Assembly: GCF_024220585.1 (NCBI RefSeq)
Contig: NZ_JAMXKF010000004.1
Span: 62,001-126,000 of the forward strand
DNA: 64,000 nucleotides
Source: Dyadobacter diqingensis
GTDB lineage: Bacteria > Bacteroidota > Bacteroidia > Cytophagales > Spirosomataceae
Reading direction: 5' to 3'
Shown: positions 29,501-37,038 of the stretch, in pieces
Layout of the letters: each line of letters starts with the position of its first letter
Position numbering within the stretch: position 1 is the first letter of the stretch
The notes under the pieces: model-generated
The model's input: the letters and a program-made list of their open reading frames with translations, nothing else
Told to the model about the DNA's origin: nothing
Databases searched by the model: none
Program-made: the position numbers and the translations under genes

Positions 29501-30155
29501 TTACAACAAGCTCAGAAAGTGTGGAGACATCCGGTTTTAGCTGAATATCGACGACAGACCTTGTGCCCACCATGACTTCCTGCGCCATAAATCCGATGAA
29601 ACTAAAAATCAGGATTGACTCATCGCCTGGGACATTAATCTGATAATTTCCTTCCACATCCGTCATGGTGCCTTCGTTGGAAGCTTTCAGACGAATGGCC
29701 ACGGAAGGGAGTCCTTCACCTTTTTCGTCGGTCACCTTACCCTTAATCGTACGGACGCTAACCTCGGAGGTGAGATTTTGTGCGTCACGGATTTTTTCAG
29801 CCCTGGTTTTTTCAGTCACACCGATCATGTTACCAACCTGCTTGAATTCCAGTGAGGTCTGTTTTTCGATGAGGTTCAAAATATCGTGCAGCGGGAGCCC
29901 CATGGCGTAAAGCGTGATCTGCGGCGCGTTCCGGATCAGTTTTTCGTCAAAGGCGAAAGTGACGTGTGCCTGCTGCTCAATTTGTCGGAGGACATTTTTG
30001 ACTCTTGTCTGCCTGACATCCATATTGACGTGCTGGGCTTCGCTGGGACTGGCCATCAGCAATGCCGCACTTAACAGGTTAATGCCTAGAATTAGCGTAG
30101 AAATGCGCATACATTTTTTCAATAAGGGTATTCCCTTACGGTAATAATTCACCAT
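26592..30155 (-). CDS. SusC/RagA TonB-dependent transporter with STN signalling domain
   Basis: About 1187 residues from the ATG at 30155; an ATG 27 nt upstream would add nine residues. Order: signal peptide ending PSEAQ, STN domain (about 50-120, VLRQIEQQAHVTFAFDEKLI), CarboxypepD_reg-like domain (about 140-215), plug (about 225-340, with the SusC signature PLYVVDGVP and SIYGSRAANGVIIITTKKG) and a 22-strand barrel ending in TVGLNLTF. The STN domain normally contacts FecR, so this transporter should report ligand uptake to the FecR and ECF pair encoded upstream. It works with the SusD protein behind it. Confidence 0.95.
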   Translation of the reverse strand: MVNYYRKGIPLLKKCMRISTLILGINLLSAALLMASPSEAQHVNMDVRQTRVKNVLRQIEQQAHVTFAFDEKLIRNAPQITLYAMGLPLHDILNLIEKQTSLEFKQVGNMIGVTEKTRAEKIRDAQNLTSEVSVRTIKGKVTDEKGEGLPSVAIRLKASNEGTMTDVEGNYQINVPGDESILIFSFIGFMAQEVMVGTRSVVDIQLKPDVSTLSELVVTGYSSQRKKDLIGAVSVVDVDQLNQTPSGQVTSQLQGRASGVTILGSGQPGETPQVRIRGINTFGNNAPLYVVDGVPTTSISDLNPNDIGSMQVLKDAGSASIYGSRAANGVIIITTKKGKDKVKVNYTAWYGVQTPPGGNVWNTLTPQEQAQLKFQVQKNSGLKVGDDQYGYGASPVLPDYILPTGAKEGDPKTDPSLYYVNPNYTSVDDFNSFNQIVKANKQGTDWFHEIFKSAPSTSHNVSLSGGSDQGNYLFSLNYFNQQGALTNTYLKRYTLRSNSQYNIGKHIRIGENLAYSISDNPRTTLSDGGSAIAFSFRLQPIVPVHDIMGNYAGSRAAGMGDAFNPVAMRDRTRYNKGQDNRLFGNIFAEFDLFKDLTFRTSFGGENYSGRSTSFDFPQYENKENSNTNTYREDAYSGYNWTWTNLVTFHKSLGKHELTVVGGTESYNSKGYDSGGSTQGYFSFDPNYMNLSTGSGTRSNYSSRSADGLYSLIGRVDYIFNDKYLFGAVIRRDGSSKFINKRYGTFPAVSAGWRISQENFMKGISWLDDLKLRANYGVMGNQINVGSSNAFTTYGSNRRSSYYDLNGTGGSGALEGFEKIQIGNPSAVWEKNVSTNIGIDATFFKGRLDIIADYYVKEIKDLLFNPSLIGTAGGGTVPFVNIGQMKNKGIDLQINSKFDLAQDLKLNATLTLTTYNNKILKVTNSANYFDLEGRGFDGASIVRNQVGNSIGQFFGYKVTGFWNSQEEINQANAQAVQQTGNADAVYQEGAALGRFRYANTNGDGIISSADRTMLGNPNPDFSYGLNLGFNYKNFDFSLFLYGVQGNEVWNQTLWWTDFNSSRSGAKSKTALYNSWTPENHNAKAPIQENASSFSTINVPNSYFVEDGSYLRAKNVQIGYNFSPGLLRKIKVQQFRLYLQATNLFTVTGYSGLDPEISRNTNNSQTIFGIDEGSYPSSRQYTVGLNLTF

Positions 30156-30321
30156 ATTTGTCTGATGTTTAATGATTAACATGTTAAACGTTCCCCCTTC
30201 TGTCTGTTGATGGTTCGAAGCATTGCGCAGCAGGAGAGGATCTCAAATCGGGAGCATTTGCAGTGTTCCCGGTTTTTTTTGATTGTACTTTCCTTGAAAG
30301 CCAACCCGGTTCTGGTGTCTT

Positions 30322-31302
30322 TTATCTGATTACGATGGTGCTGTCGTTTAGTTGTGAATAGTTAAATTTCTTCGAAAAGCTCATTACCTTCAATACGTCG
30401 GTTAGTGGTTGATTATCAAGTGTTATCGTAATTTTCTCCTGTTCCAATGCTGCGTTTTCGACAACAATATGCTGGTCGAATTTTCTTTCCAGCGCATGAA
30501 AAACTTCTGACAACATTTCATCTTCCAGTATAATTTTATTGTCTTTCCAGGGCGCAATCGCAGGCGCACTGATCTCGTTAACTTTTATCTCAGACTTCTT
30601 GTTTTGTACAACAATCTGTTTGTCCGGCAGGAGCATCACGGCTGGCTGGTCTGGTTTGTTGATCAGCGTTACACCCACTTTTCCGGTCTTCACCGAAACC
30701 TTAACCTGAGGGTCGTTGTCATATGCCTTTACATCAAAGGAGGTTCCCAAAACCGTTACATTGACTGTTTTCGTGCGAACAATGAACGGGCGTTTTATTT
30801 CATGAACCACATCAAAAAATGCCTGCCCGTCGGTTAACGTAATCTCGCGAAGTTTGTCTTTGAAAGTAACCGGAAAAGTGATGGTGGACCCGGAATTTAG
30901 CCAAACCTGAGAACCGTCGGAAAGCTGGATGGAGACCGTCTGCCCAAAAGGCGCGTGCACCGTTTTGAATTCTTCTTTTGGAATCATATGCATTTTGTTC
31001 CAGGCAAAGAGAGCGCATAGCAACACCGCAGCAGCCGATGCAGTCCATACCATAAAACGACGGAATAACCCCGAATTCAGTGGCGCGATTTCTGAATCCC
31101 GCTGTCTGTTTTCTCTGAGACGTTGAAGGATTTTTTGCTTTAACTCGTCCGATGTTCCCAATGAATCAGAGAATACGATCTCGGGTTCCTCGTCCGATAA
31201 TGCACTTTTTTCGTACCAGCCGTGAAGCTGTTTTTTTTCGTCCTCTGTGGCGGTACCGTCAAGGAATTTTTGTGCCAATATTTTTAAATGCGCCTGGTTC
31301 AT
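30322..31302 (-). CDS. FecR-family anti-sigma factor
   Basis: 326 residues. The N-terminal cytoplasmic part (about 1-85) binds the sigma factor. One membrane helix (about 86-105, FMVWTASAAAVLLCALFAW) follows. The periplasmic FecR domain (about 118-215) shows GQTVSIQLSDGSQVWLNSGS and RPFIVRTKTVNVTVLGTSFDVKAY. A C-terminal DUF4974 domain (about 258-326) resembles STN domains. It lies between the ECF gene (99-nt gap) and susC, the standard arrangement for cell-surface signalling. Confidence 0.93.
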   Translation of the reverse strand: MNQAHLKILAQKFLDGTATEDEKKQLHGWYEKSALSDEEPEIVFSDSLGTSDELKQKILQRLRENRQRDSEIAPLNSGLFRRFMVWTASAAAVLLCALFAWNKMHMIPKEEFKTVHAPFGQTVSIQLSDGSQVWLNSGSTITFPVTFKDKLREITLTDGQAFFDVVHEIKRPFIVRTKTVNVTVLGTSFDVKAYDNDPQVKVSVKTGKVGVTLINKPDQPAVMLLPDKQIVVQNKKSEIKVNEISAPAIAPWKDNKIILEDEMLSEVFHALERKFDQHIVVENAALEQEKITITLDNQPLTDVLKVMSFSKKFNYSQLNDSTIVIR

Positions 31303-31401
31303 GCTTGCTTAGGATTTACCCTTTGCAATACTTAGAGTAAGGAAGTGAATAAAACCCCTTAGTCGGCGATCAATTATTTTTTATTTATTTTTAAAAGCAG
31401 C

Positions 31402-31986
31402 TTAAAATTGGGTCATTAGTGCTAATTGCAAAATAAAATGCATTGAGCCGTTCAGGCTCGCGCGGACAATTTTTAAGGCCTTGGTAAGGTGTGCTTCGGC
31501 AGTTTTTGGCGATATTTGAAGCTCTTCGCAGATATCGGTCAGAGATCTGTCCTGTAATTTATTGTATTGAAAAACAAGCCGGCATTTTTCTGATAACTTA
31601 TTGGTGACCGTGGTAATGATTTCAAGCAGTAATTTATTTTCAATATCCTTTTCGATCGATACGGATACTGACATTTGCTCCCGTAATTCTTTTTCAAAAG
31701 CCACCTCTCTTTTTGATTTGGCAAGATACCGGTAAACCTCATAGCGCAGCATGGCGGCCAGGTATTGTTTCAGAGAAACAATGGTTAAAGTTTCCCTTTT
31801 TACCCACAAAAGCATGAAGGTATCCTGCGTAATTTCTTCGGCAATTTCGGAGGACTTTACAATTTTATGCGCCATGTAGAACAGTTTGTCCCAATAACGG
31901 CTATAAATTTCCTCAAAAGCTGCCTCTTCTCCATTTTTTAACAAAGTAGCTAGGTCGTCGTCGGCAAGTTCGTCGTAATCTACCAT
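31402..31986 (-). CDS. ECF sigma factor of the FecR-linked Sus locus
   Basis: 194 residues from the ATG at 31986; a TTG three codons earlier is less likely. Region 2 (DKLFYMAHKIVKSSEIAEEITQ, then the MLLW block) and region 4 (LSEKCRLVFQYNKLQD, then LTDICEELQISPKTAEAH) are those of the Bacteroidota RpoE-like family paired with FecR. It should direct transcription of the SusC/SusD operon after release by FecR. A TATATTTG box lies on the minus strand at 32025-32032, about 40 nt upstream, but without a TTTG at -33. Confidence 0.92.
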   Translation of the reverse strand: MVDYDELADDDLATLLKNGEEAAFEEIYSRYWDKLFYMAHKIVKSSEIAEEITQDTFMLLWVKRETLTIVSLKQYLAAMLRYEVYRYLAKSKREVAFEKELREQMSVSVSIEKDIENKLLLEIITTVTNKLSEKCRLVFQYNKLQDRSLTDICEELQISPKTAEAHLTKALKIVRASLNGSMHFILQLALMTQF

Positions 31987-32126
31987 GTTGATCAATGATT
32001 TAGCAAGAGTTTAGTTTAAGTGTTCAAATATATGATAAATAGTTTTGAAGCAGTATAAATTTGTTATTGGGCGATATTTTAATTGGTTAAATTATTATAT
32101 GTCCAAATAAAGTTAATAGTTATACT

Positions 32127-32249
32127 ATGAAAAATAATGTTTTGTTCGGTTTGTGCTTGCACGTGTCTGTTGTGCAATTTCCCGTCTGTGTCGCGCAGCC
32201 TGTATATTACGCTTTGGGTGATACGCAAAATTGCTGTAATGAAAATTAG
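32127..32249 (+). CDS. Possible 40-residue secreted peptide
   Basis: An ATG at 32127 opens a 40-codon frame reading MKNNVLFGLCLHVSVVQF, then a signal-peptidase-like VCVAQ, then a short tail with a Cys-Cys pair (TQNCCNEN). The start has the MK plus hydrophobic core of a signal peptide, but at this length chance is a real alternative. No ribosome site is seen, which is common in this phylum. Confidence 0.28.
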   Translation: MKNNVLFGLCLHVSVVQFPVCVAQPVYYALGDTQNCCNEN

Positions 32250-32261
32250 TTATGATCTTTG
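32230..32261 (+). promoter_or_regulatory. Promoter match for the receiver gene
   Basis: ATTG at 32230-32233 and GATCTTTG at 32254-32261 are 20 nt apart. This fits the Bacteroidota TTTG-N20-TAnnTTTG consensus with one mismatch in each box. The gene starts 26 nt downstream. Confidence 0.45.
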
Positions 32262-32287
32262 GTCTAAAAGTTAATCAATAACCGCTT

Positions 32288-32722
32288 ATGTCGTTAAAAG
32301 GCCCCATTATTTCCATTGAGGATGATGAAGATGATCAGTTTCTGCTGAAAAGTGTGCTGGAAGAAATGAATATCCCAAATCAGATCCGGTTTTTTGAGAA
32401 CGGATTGGAAGCGTTGAAATACCTCGAAGAGACGAAGGAACAACCTTTTTTGATTTTATGCGACATCAATATGCCTGTGATGAATGGCCTGGAATTGCGC
32501 CAGTATATCGACGGGAACGAATATCTGAGAAAGAAAGCAATTCCGTTTGTCTTCCTTAGCACCTCCGGTAATGCCGCTTTGGTAGAAACGGCTTATGAAT
32601 CAACCATTCAGGGTTTTTACAAAAAGGAAAGCGGTTTCAGTGAGTTCAGAAAGCAAATTGAACTGATTATTGAATATTGGAAAGCATGCCTGCACCCGAA
32701 TCATTTCAAATCGAGTAATTGA
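32288..32722 (+). CDS. Stand-alone response-regulator receiver protein
   Basis: 144 residues made of a single receiver domain with no output domain. The acidic cluster EDDEDD lies at about 12-17, the phospho-acceptor is Asp59 in LILCDINMP, the Thr/Ser switch is FLSTSGN, and the Lys is in FYKKESGF. Such CheY/Rcp1-like proteins relay phosphate or bind partner kinases. No kinase gene is nearby. A strong terminator follows. Confidence 0.88.
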   Translation: MSLKGPIISIEDDEDDQFLLKSVLEEMNIPNQIRFFENGLEALKYLEETKEQPFLILCDINMPVMNGLELRQYIDGNEYLRKKAIPFVFLSTSGNAALVETAYESTIQGFYKKESGFSEFRKQIELIIEYWKACLHPNHFKSSN

Positions 32723-32766
32723 AATTTTAGTATAACTTGACACCCAATACAGCAGGGTTAACTGCT

Positions 32767-32799
32767 GAAAAGCCGTTTGAGGTGATCAAACGGCTTTTC
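32767..32799. terminator. Bidirectional intrinsic terminator
   Basis: A 14-bp perfect stem (GAAAAGCCGTTTGA with TCAAACGGCTTTTC) around GGTGA lies between the converging receiver and aldo/keto reductase genes. Confidence 0.8.
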
Positions 32800-32814
32800 A
32801 ATAATGGCGATTCG

Positions 32815-33666
32815 TTATTTTGACAATTGATCAAATTCTGCGTCGGTTAATACGATTTCACTAGCTTTCAGATTTTCGTGCAAATGCGCGATAGAACTTG
32901 TGCCGGGGATCAGCAATATATTGGGTGAGCGTTTTAATAACCAGGCCAGGGCAATTTGTGCCGTGGTTGCGTTATGTGCCGCTGCAATTTTCCCCAATTT
33001 ATCCGCAAGTTTTTGAGGGCCCGAAGCCAGGGGGAACCAGGGTATAAATGCCTGTCCTTTTTTTGAGGTATAATCCACAATTTCTTCCCATTGCCTGTTG
33101 CCAAGGTTGTATAAATTTTGCACGGATACAATGGGCAAGATTTTCTCAGCTCTTTCAATCTGCTCAATGTTAACCTCTGACAATCCTACGTGTTTAATTT
33201 TCCCCGCTTTGACTGCATCGGCTACCGGTGCCAGTGTTTCCTCCACAGGAATATTCGGATCAAAACGGTGCAGTTGCCAAAGGTCAATTACATCGACTTT
33301 GAGTCTTTTAAGACTGCCTTCTATATTTTCCTGAATGAATTTCGGATCCCCGTTAGCAACCCATTGATTTGGTCCCGGACGCTTAAAGCCACCTTTCGTT
33401 GCAATGACAAGTCCTTTTTTGTAAGGATGTAAGGCATCAGCAATTAGTGATTCATTGAAATGCGGTCCGTACGCGTCGGCGGTATCGATAAAATTTACGC
33501 CCGAAACGACGGCTTCCTGCAATACCTTTTTTGCATTTTCGCGGTCCGCAACTTCACCAAATACGCCGTGGCCGGTCAGCTGCATGGCACCGTATCCCAG
33601 ACGGTTAATTTCAATATCGTTTCCTAGTTTGTATGTCGAGAATGATTTTATTGTTTCTGTTGCCAT
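32815..33666 (-). CDS. Aldo/keto reductase
   Basis: 283 residues, a TIM-barrel NAD(P)H-dependent carbonyl reductase. The catalytic tetrad is visible as Asp and Tyr in FIDTADAYGPH, Lys in VIATKGGF and His in LWQLHRFDPN. The coenzyme-binding C-terminal block is LLIPGTSSIAHLHENL. The physiological substrate is unknown; the family reduces aldehydes or ketones. It is divergent from an AraC-type regulator with an 11-bp inverted repeat in the shared region, so it is probably the regulator's target. Confidence 0.92.
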   Translation of the reverse strand: MATETIKSFSTYKLGNDIEINRLGYGAMQLTGHGVFGEVADRENAKKVLQEAVVSGVNFIDTADAYGPHFNESLIADALHPYKKGLVIATKGGFKRPGPNQWVANGDPKFIQENIEGSLKRLKVDVIDLWQLHRFDPNIPVEETLAPVADAVKAGKIKHVGLSEVNIEQIERAEKILPIVSVQNLYNLGNRQWEEIVDYTSKKGQAFIPWFPLASGPQKLADKLGKIAAAHNATTAQIALAWLLKRSPNILLIPGTSSIAHLHENLKASEIVLTDAEFDQLSK

Positions 33667-33757
33667 TTTATACGGTTATTTCTTGTGATTAAAAAGGTCT
33701 GAACCATGTGATCTGCGAACCAATTTGTTTCTGGTTACTGTTTCAATTGTAATGTAA

Positions 33758-33794
33758 AATTATACAACTGTCTGTTGGATTGTGTTGTATAATT
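33758..33794. promoter_or_regulatory. 11-bp inverted repeat, candidate operator between reductase and AraC gene
   Basis: AATTATACAAC (33758-33768) and its exact complement GTTGTATAATT (33784-33794) are separated by 15 nt. The repeat ends 9 nt before the regulator ATG and 92 nt upstream of the reductase gene. A binding site for the AraC-type regulator or another dimeric protein is likely; no T-run follows, so a terminator is unlikely. Confidence 0.5.
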
Positions 33795-33803
33795 CTGCTT
33801 AAA

Positions 33804-34676
33804 ATGGGTAAATTCGTTCGTATGATCAAAGATAATCTCCATGAGCCGTTTCAAATCGTGCTTAAAGAACTTTTAGAAAAATGTCCGAGGCCGGTGCATA
33901 AGCATAACTTTTTCGAAGTTGTGTACATCGTTTCCGGAACAGGGCAGCATTTTATCAACGACAGCACATTTAATTATCGTGCCGGCCATTTGTTTTTACT
34001 GACCCCTGACGACTCGCACCATTTTGATGTGGATAGCCCAAGTCAGTTTTTCTTTATCCGTTTTAATGATTTTTACATTAAATCGAATAATCTTGAAACG
34101 GACGCAAAGCAGCGACTGGAATTTATCCTGAAGAATGCCAACCGGGAACCTGGCTGTATTCTGAAAAATGATTCGGACAAACTTATCGTCAGGCCGATCA
34201 TCGAAGCGATTATGCGGGAGTCGGTGAGCAGGGATTTGTACAATAAAGAGCTGATCCGCCAGTATGTAAAAACGCTGATTGTAATTATGGCGAGAAATAT
34301 CTCCCAGGGAATGCCTGCGGCAATTAATGAAGGCACGGAGGAAAAAGCGGTGGATATTCTGCAATACATCCAAACTAATATTTTATCTCCTGAAAAAATA
34401 CGCACAGATGAGATTAGCCGGCAATTTGGCATTTCAGAAACTTATTTGGGACGTTATTTTAAAAAACATGCCAATGAAACGATGCAGCAGTATATTACAA
34501 ATTATAAACTAAAATTGATCGAAAACCGGCTGCTCCACAGCAATATGCGCATCACGGAAATTGCCGATGAAATGGGTTTCACAGACAAAAGTCATCTGAA
34601 CAGGATCTTTAAAAAATACAAAGGTGTAAACCCAAGTGATTTCAGGAAAACAGGAAATGCCGTCATTAGTTTATAA
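33804..34676 (+). CDS. AraC-family transcriptional regulator (cupin sensor)
   Basis: About 290 residues from the ATG at 33804; a TTG 24 nt earlier and an ATG at 33822 are alternatives. The N-terminal AraC cupin (about 20-100) has KHNFFEVVYIVSGTGQHFIN and HLFLLTPDDSHHFD. The C-terminal double helix-turn-helix (about 190-290) has EISRQFGISETYLGRYFKK and ITEIADEMGFTDKSHLNRIF ending PSDFRK. It is divergent from the aldo/keto reductase. Its stop lies only 2 nt from the stop of the converging sigma-54 activator gene, with no terminator between. Confidence 0.9.
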   Translation: MGKFVRMIKDNLHEPFQIVLKELLEKCPRPVHKHNFFEVVYIVSGTGQHFINDSTFNYRAGHLFLLTPDDSHHFDVDSPSQFFFIRFNDFYIKSNNLETDAKQRLEFILKNANREPGCILKNDSDKLIVRPIIEAIMRESVSRDLYNKELIRQYVKTLIVIMARNISQGMPAAINEGTEEKAVDILQYIQTNILSPEKIRTDEISRQFGISETYLGRYFKKHANETMQQYITNYKLKLIENRLLHSNMRITEIADEMGFTDKSHLNRIFKKYKGVNPSDFRKTGNAVISL

Positions 34677-34678
34677 GG

Positions 34679-36106
34679 TCAGGCCATGCTGGTTTTCACG
34701 ATACCTAGTTTTTTCATCTTGCTGACCATTGTAGAAACCGGTAAGTTCAACAAAACCGCTGCGCCATTGGGGCCGGAAATGCGGTTATTGCATTTTTTTA
34801 ATACAGAAAGAATGTGATCACGTTCGAGTTCTTCCAAAGTTTTTACCGGATAATCCGAATCGCCGGAAGGCACTTCGGCTATACTTTCTGAAATAGAAGG
34901 CAATACAATTTCTTCGATACAGTCATTGTTTGTCAGAAGTATGCTTCTTTCGATCAGGTGCTGCAATTCCCTGATATTTCCTGGCCAGTTGTAATGACGC
35001 AGCTGCTTCATCGCAGATTCGGAAATTGCCCGGATTGGTTTGTTAGAAAGTCTTGAATAATGCCTCATAAAATGGCTTGCGAGCAGTGGAATATCTTCAC
35101 GGCGTTCGCGGAGCGGAGGGAGGGAAACCGGAAATACAAACAAACGATAATACAAATCGAGGCGGAACCGTCCCGCAGAAATTTCTTTTTCGAGGTCCCG
35201 GCTTGTGGCGGCAATAACCCGGACGTCTACTTTGATCGTATTTTTTCCGCCAATTCTTTCAATCTCTTTTTCCTGTAAAACGCGAAGCAGTTTGACCTGA
35301 AAATCAACCGGCATTTCTCCGATTTCATCCAGCATAATGGTACCGCCCGCTGCCTGCTCGAACTTCCCGATCCGTCTTTCATAAGCTCCGGTAAAAGAGC
35401 CTTTTTCATGTCCGAAAAACTCAGATTCTATGAGGTTGGGCGGAAGTGCCGCACAGTTTACTTTTATAAATGGTTTGTTTTTTCTGGGTGATAGCCTGTG
35501 AATAACCGTGGCAATGCCTTCCTTCCCAGTACCACTTTCTCCGAGAATCAGTACGGAAGTATTGCTGGGAGCAACTTGTTTGACAAGATCAAAAACGGTT
35601 TTCATCGCAAGGCTCTTTCCAATAATCCCTTCAAAGTCTGGCTGAGTTTCATCTGACGGTGCCTTTTCAGAATCCTGTGATTTAAAAGTGTTTTCAAGTT
35701 GTGCGACGTTTGACTGCCTCTCTTTTTGCTGTTGATTGTACTGATGCCTGTAATGTGCGATATCTAACGTAACCAGCAAATCTTTTTCGCGAAACGGTTT
35801 TACCAGAAAACCATATGGATTTGTTGCCTTTGCCTCCTGAAGAACCTGCTGGTTGGAATTGGCAGAGAGATAAATAAAAGGCAGGGACATCTCGTTAAGG
35901 ATACCGGCCAGGTCAATGCCAGTCCGGTCGCCCTGTAAATATATGTCGAGCACAACGAGGCAGGGCTTTTCGGCTTCGATCATTTCCAGAGCTTCCTGCA
36001 CGGAAAACGCGATTCCGCAAACTTTGTAACCGGCCCGTTCCAGGGTTACGCGGATATCTCCGGCTACAATGTATTCATCTTCTACGATCAGGATTTTGTT
36101 GCACAT
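34679..36106 (-). CDS. Sigma-54-dependent (NtrC-type) response regulator, orphan
   Basis: 475 residues. The receiver domain (about 1-120) has Asp54 in LVVLDIYLQG and Lys in FLVKPFREKD. The AAA+ domain (about 165-395) has Walker A GESGTGKE, the sigma-54 contact loop GSFTGA, Walker B GTIMLDEIGE and the arginine-finger region RFRLDLYYRL. A Fis-type helix-turn-helix ends the protein (about 430-475). It activates sigma-54 promoters by ATP hydrolysis. No histidine kinase is adjacent, so its partner lies elsewhere. Confidence 0.93.
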   Translation of the reverse strand: MCNKILIVEDEYIVAGDIRVTLERAGYKVCGIAFSVQEALEMIEAEKPCLVVLDIYLQGDRTGIDLAGILNEMSLPFIYLSANSNQQVLQEAKATNPYGFLVKPFREKDLLVTLDIAHYRHQYNQQQKERQSNVAQLENTFKSQDSEKAPSDETQPDFEGIIGKSLAMKTVFDLVKQVAPSNTSVLILGESGTGKEGIATVIHRLSPRKNKPFIKVNCAALPPNLIESEFFGHEKGSFTGAYERRIGKFEQAAGGTIMLDEIGEMPVDFQVKLLRVLQEKEIERIGGKNTIKVDVRVIAATSRDLEKEISAGRFRLDLYYRLFVFPVSLPPLRERREDIPLLASHFMRHYSRLSNKPIRAISESAMKQLRHYNWPGNIRELQHLIERSILLTNNDCIEEIVLPSISESIAEVPSGDSDYPVKTLEELERDHILSVLKKCNNRISGPNGAAVLLNLPVSTMVSKMKKLGIVKTSMA

Positions 36107-36303
36107 ATTAACGGGTTTAGAATAGGGGTGTGTCTACTGGTGAATTCCGTATCGGATATTCAAACTGCAAATAAGTAATATAATTCTAACAATGGATGTT
36201 TTGCGATGATATGTACAACATTCGTGATGATTTGTCAATCTGTTTTTTCCGAAAATCTGTTTATTAAGCTTGTCAAACGGCCTACACAACACGATGAGCA
36301 AAA

Positions 36304-36335
36304 TTTGTTAAAGTATACCGAATGGTATATATTTG
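36304..36335 (+). promoter_or_regulatory. Bacteroidota sigma-A promoter of the tetR-family gene
   Basis: TTTG at 36304-36307, a 20-nt spacer, and TATATTTG at 36328-36335 match the Bacteroidota -33/-7 consensus exactly. The predicted start of transcription is about 36342, only about 14 nt before the ATG at 36356. Confidence 0.75.
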
Positions 36336-36345
36336 TACAAATATA
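36314..36345. promoter_or_regulatory. Two palindromes overlapping the tetR-family promoter
   Basis: TATACCGAATGGTATA (36314-36329, 6-bp arms) fills the space between the promoter boxes. TATATTTGTACAAATATA (36328-36345) is a perfect 18-bp palindrome covering the -7 box. The first has the ACCGNNNGGT-like core seen in several TetR-family operators. Autorepression by the downstream regulator is the simplest reading. Confidence 0.65.
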
Positions 36346-36355
36346 ACTTTTTGAT

Positions 36356-36946
36356 ATGTCAAAAGCTGAAAAAACCAAGGCATTTATTATTGAAAAAACC
36401 GCGCCGATTTTTAATAAAAAAGGATACGCGGGCACTTCAATCAATGATATGACCGACGCGACAGGGCTGACACGCGGGAGTATTTATGGGAATTTTGAGA
36501 ATAAGGATGAAGTAGCGCTCGCTGCGTTCGACTATAATCTTCAAAAGGTCAATACGATTTTTCGTGAAGAGCTGGGGAAGCAGGATCGAATAAAAGAGAA
36601 ATTACTGGTTTTTGTAAACGTTTATGTCAATTTTCTTTCGCATCCCTTTCCGGTAGGAGGCTGCCCGATTTTAAATACGGCGACAGAGGCAGATGACACG
36701 CATCCGGAACTAAGGAAAAGAGTATTGAACAGTATTGTGAATTGGAAAAATACAATATCCGGTTTGATCGAAACGGGTATTGAAACAGAAGAGTTTTCAG
36801 CATCTGTAAACCCTGAGCAAATTGCGCTGACGATAATCGCGACCATCGAAGGTGCCGTAATGATTACGCAGACAACAGGAAAACTGAATTATCTGAAACT
36901 GATTATGAAGTCGGTTGAAAAAATAATAAACGACCTGGAAGTGTAA
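36356..36946 (+). CDS. TetR/AcrR-family transcriptional regulator
   Basis: 196 residues. The N-terminal helix-turn-helix (about 8-55) reads FNKKGYAGTSINDMTDATG, then LTRGSIYGNFENKDEV. The C-terminal ligand and dimer domain (about 75-195) includes a conserved GGCPILNTATEADDTHPELR segment. The close promoter with two palindromes suggests autorepression. No target gene on the same strand follows before the terminator; the divergent sigma-54 activator is 249 bp away. Confidence 0.92.
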   Translation: MSKAEKTKAFIIEKTAPIFNKKGYAGTSINDMTDATGLTRGSIYGNFENKDEVALAAFDYNLQKVNTIFREELGKQDRIKEKLLVFVNVYVNFLSHPFPVGGCPILNTATEADDTHPELRKRVLNSIVNWKNTISGLIETGIETEEFSASVNPEQIALTIIATIEGAVMITQTTGKLNYLKLIMKSVEKIINDLEV

Positions 36947-36969
36947 CCGAAATTCTGAATTTGTAAGGC

Positions 36970-37024
36970 AAAAATAAAAGCCACATAAGATCCTTTTGCA
37001 GAATCTTATGCGGCTTTTATTTTT
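36970..37024. terminator. Bidirectional intrinsic terminator
   Basis: A long stem: outer arms AAAAATAAAAGCC and GGCTTTTATTTTT, one mismatch, then inner CATAAGAT and ATCTTATG, loop around CTTTTGCAG. It separates the converging tetR-type and oxidoreductase genes. Confidence 0.85.
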
Positions 37025-37038
37025 GAGCCTAAAACAGA

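Larger units (their letters stand above)
31987..32287. other. Divergent control region with a possible small gene
   Basis: 301 bp between the ECF gene and the receiver gene. It holds a minus-strand TATATTTG box (32025-32032), a 40-codon plus-strand reading frame (32127-32249) and a promoter match for the receiver gene (32231-32261). Confidence 0.45.
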
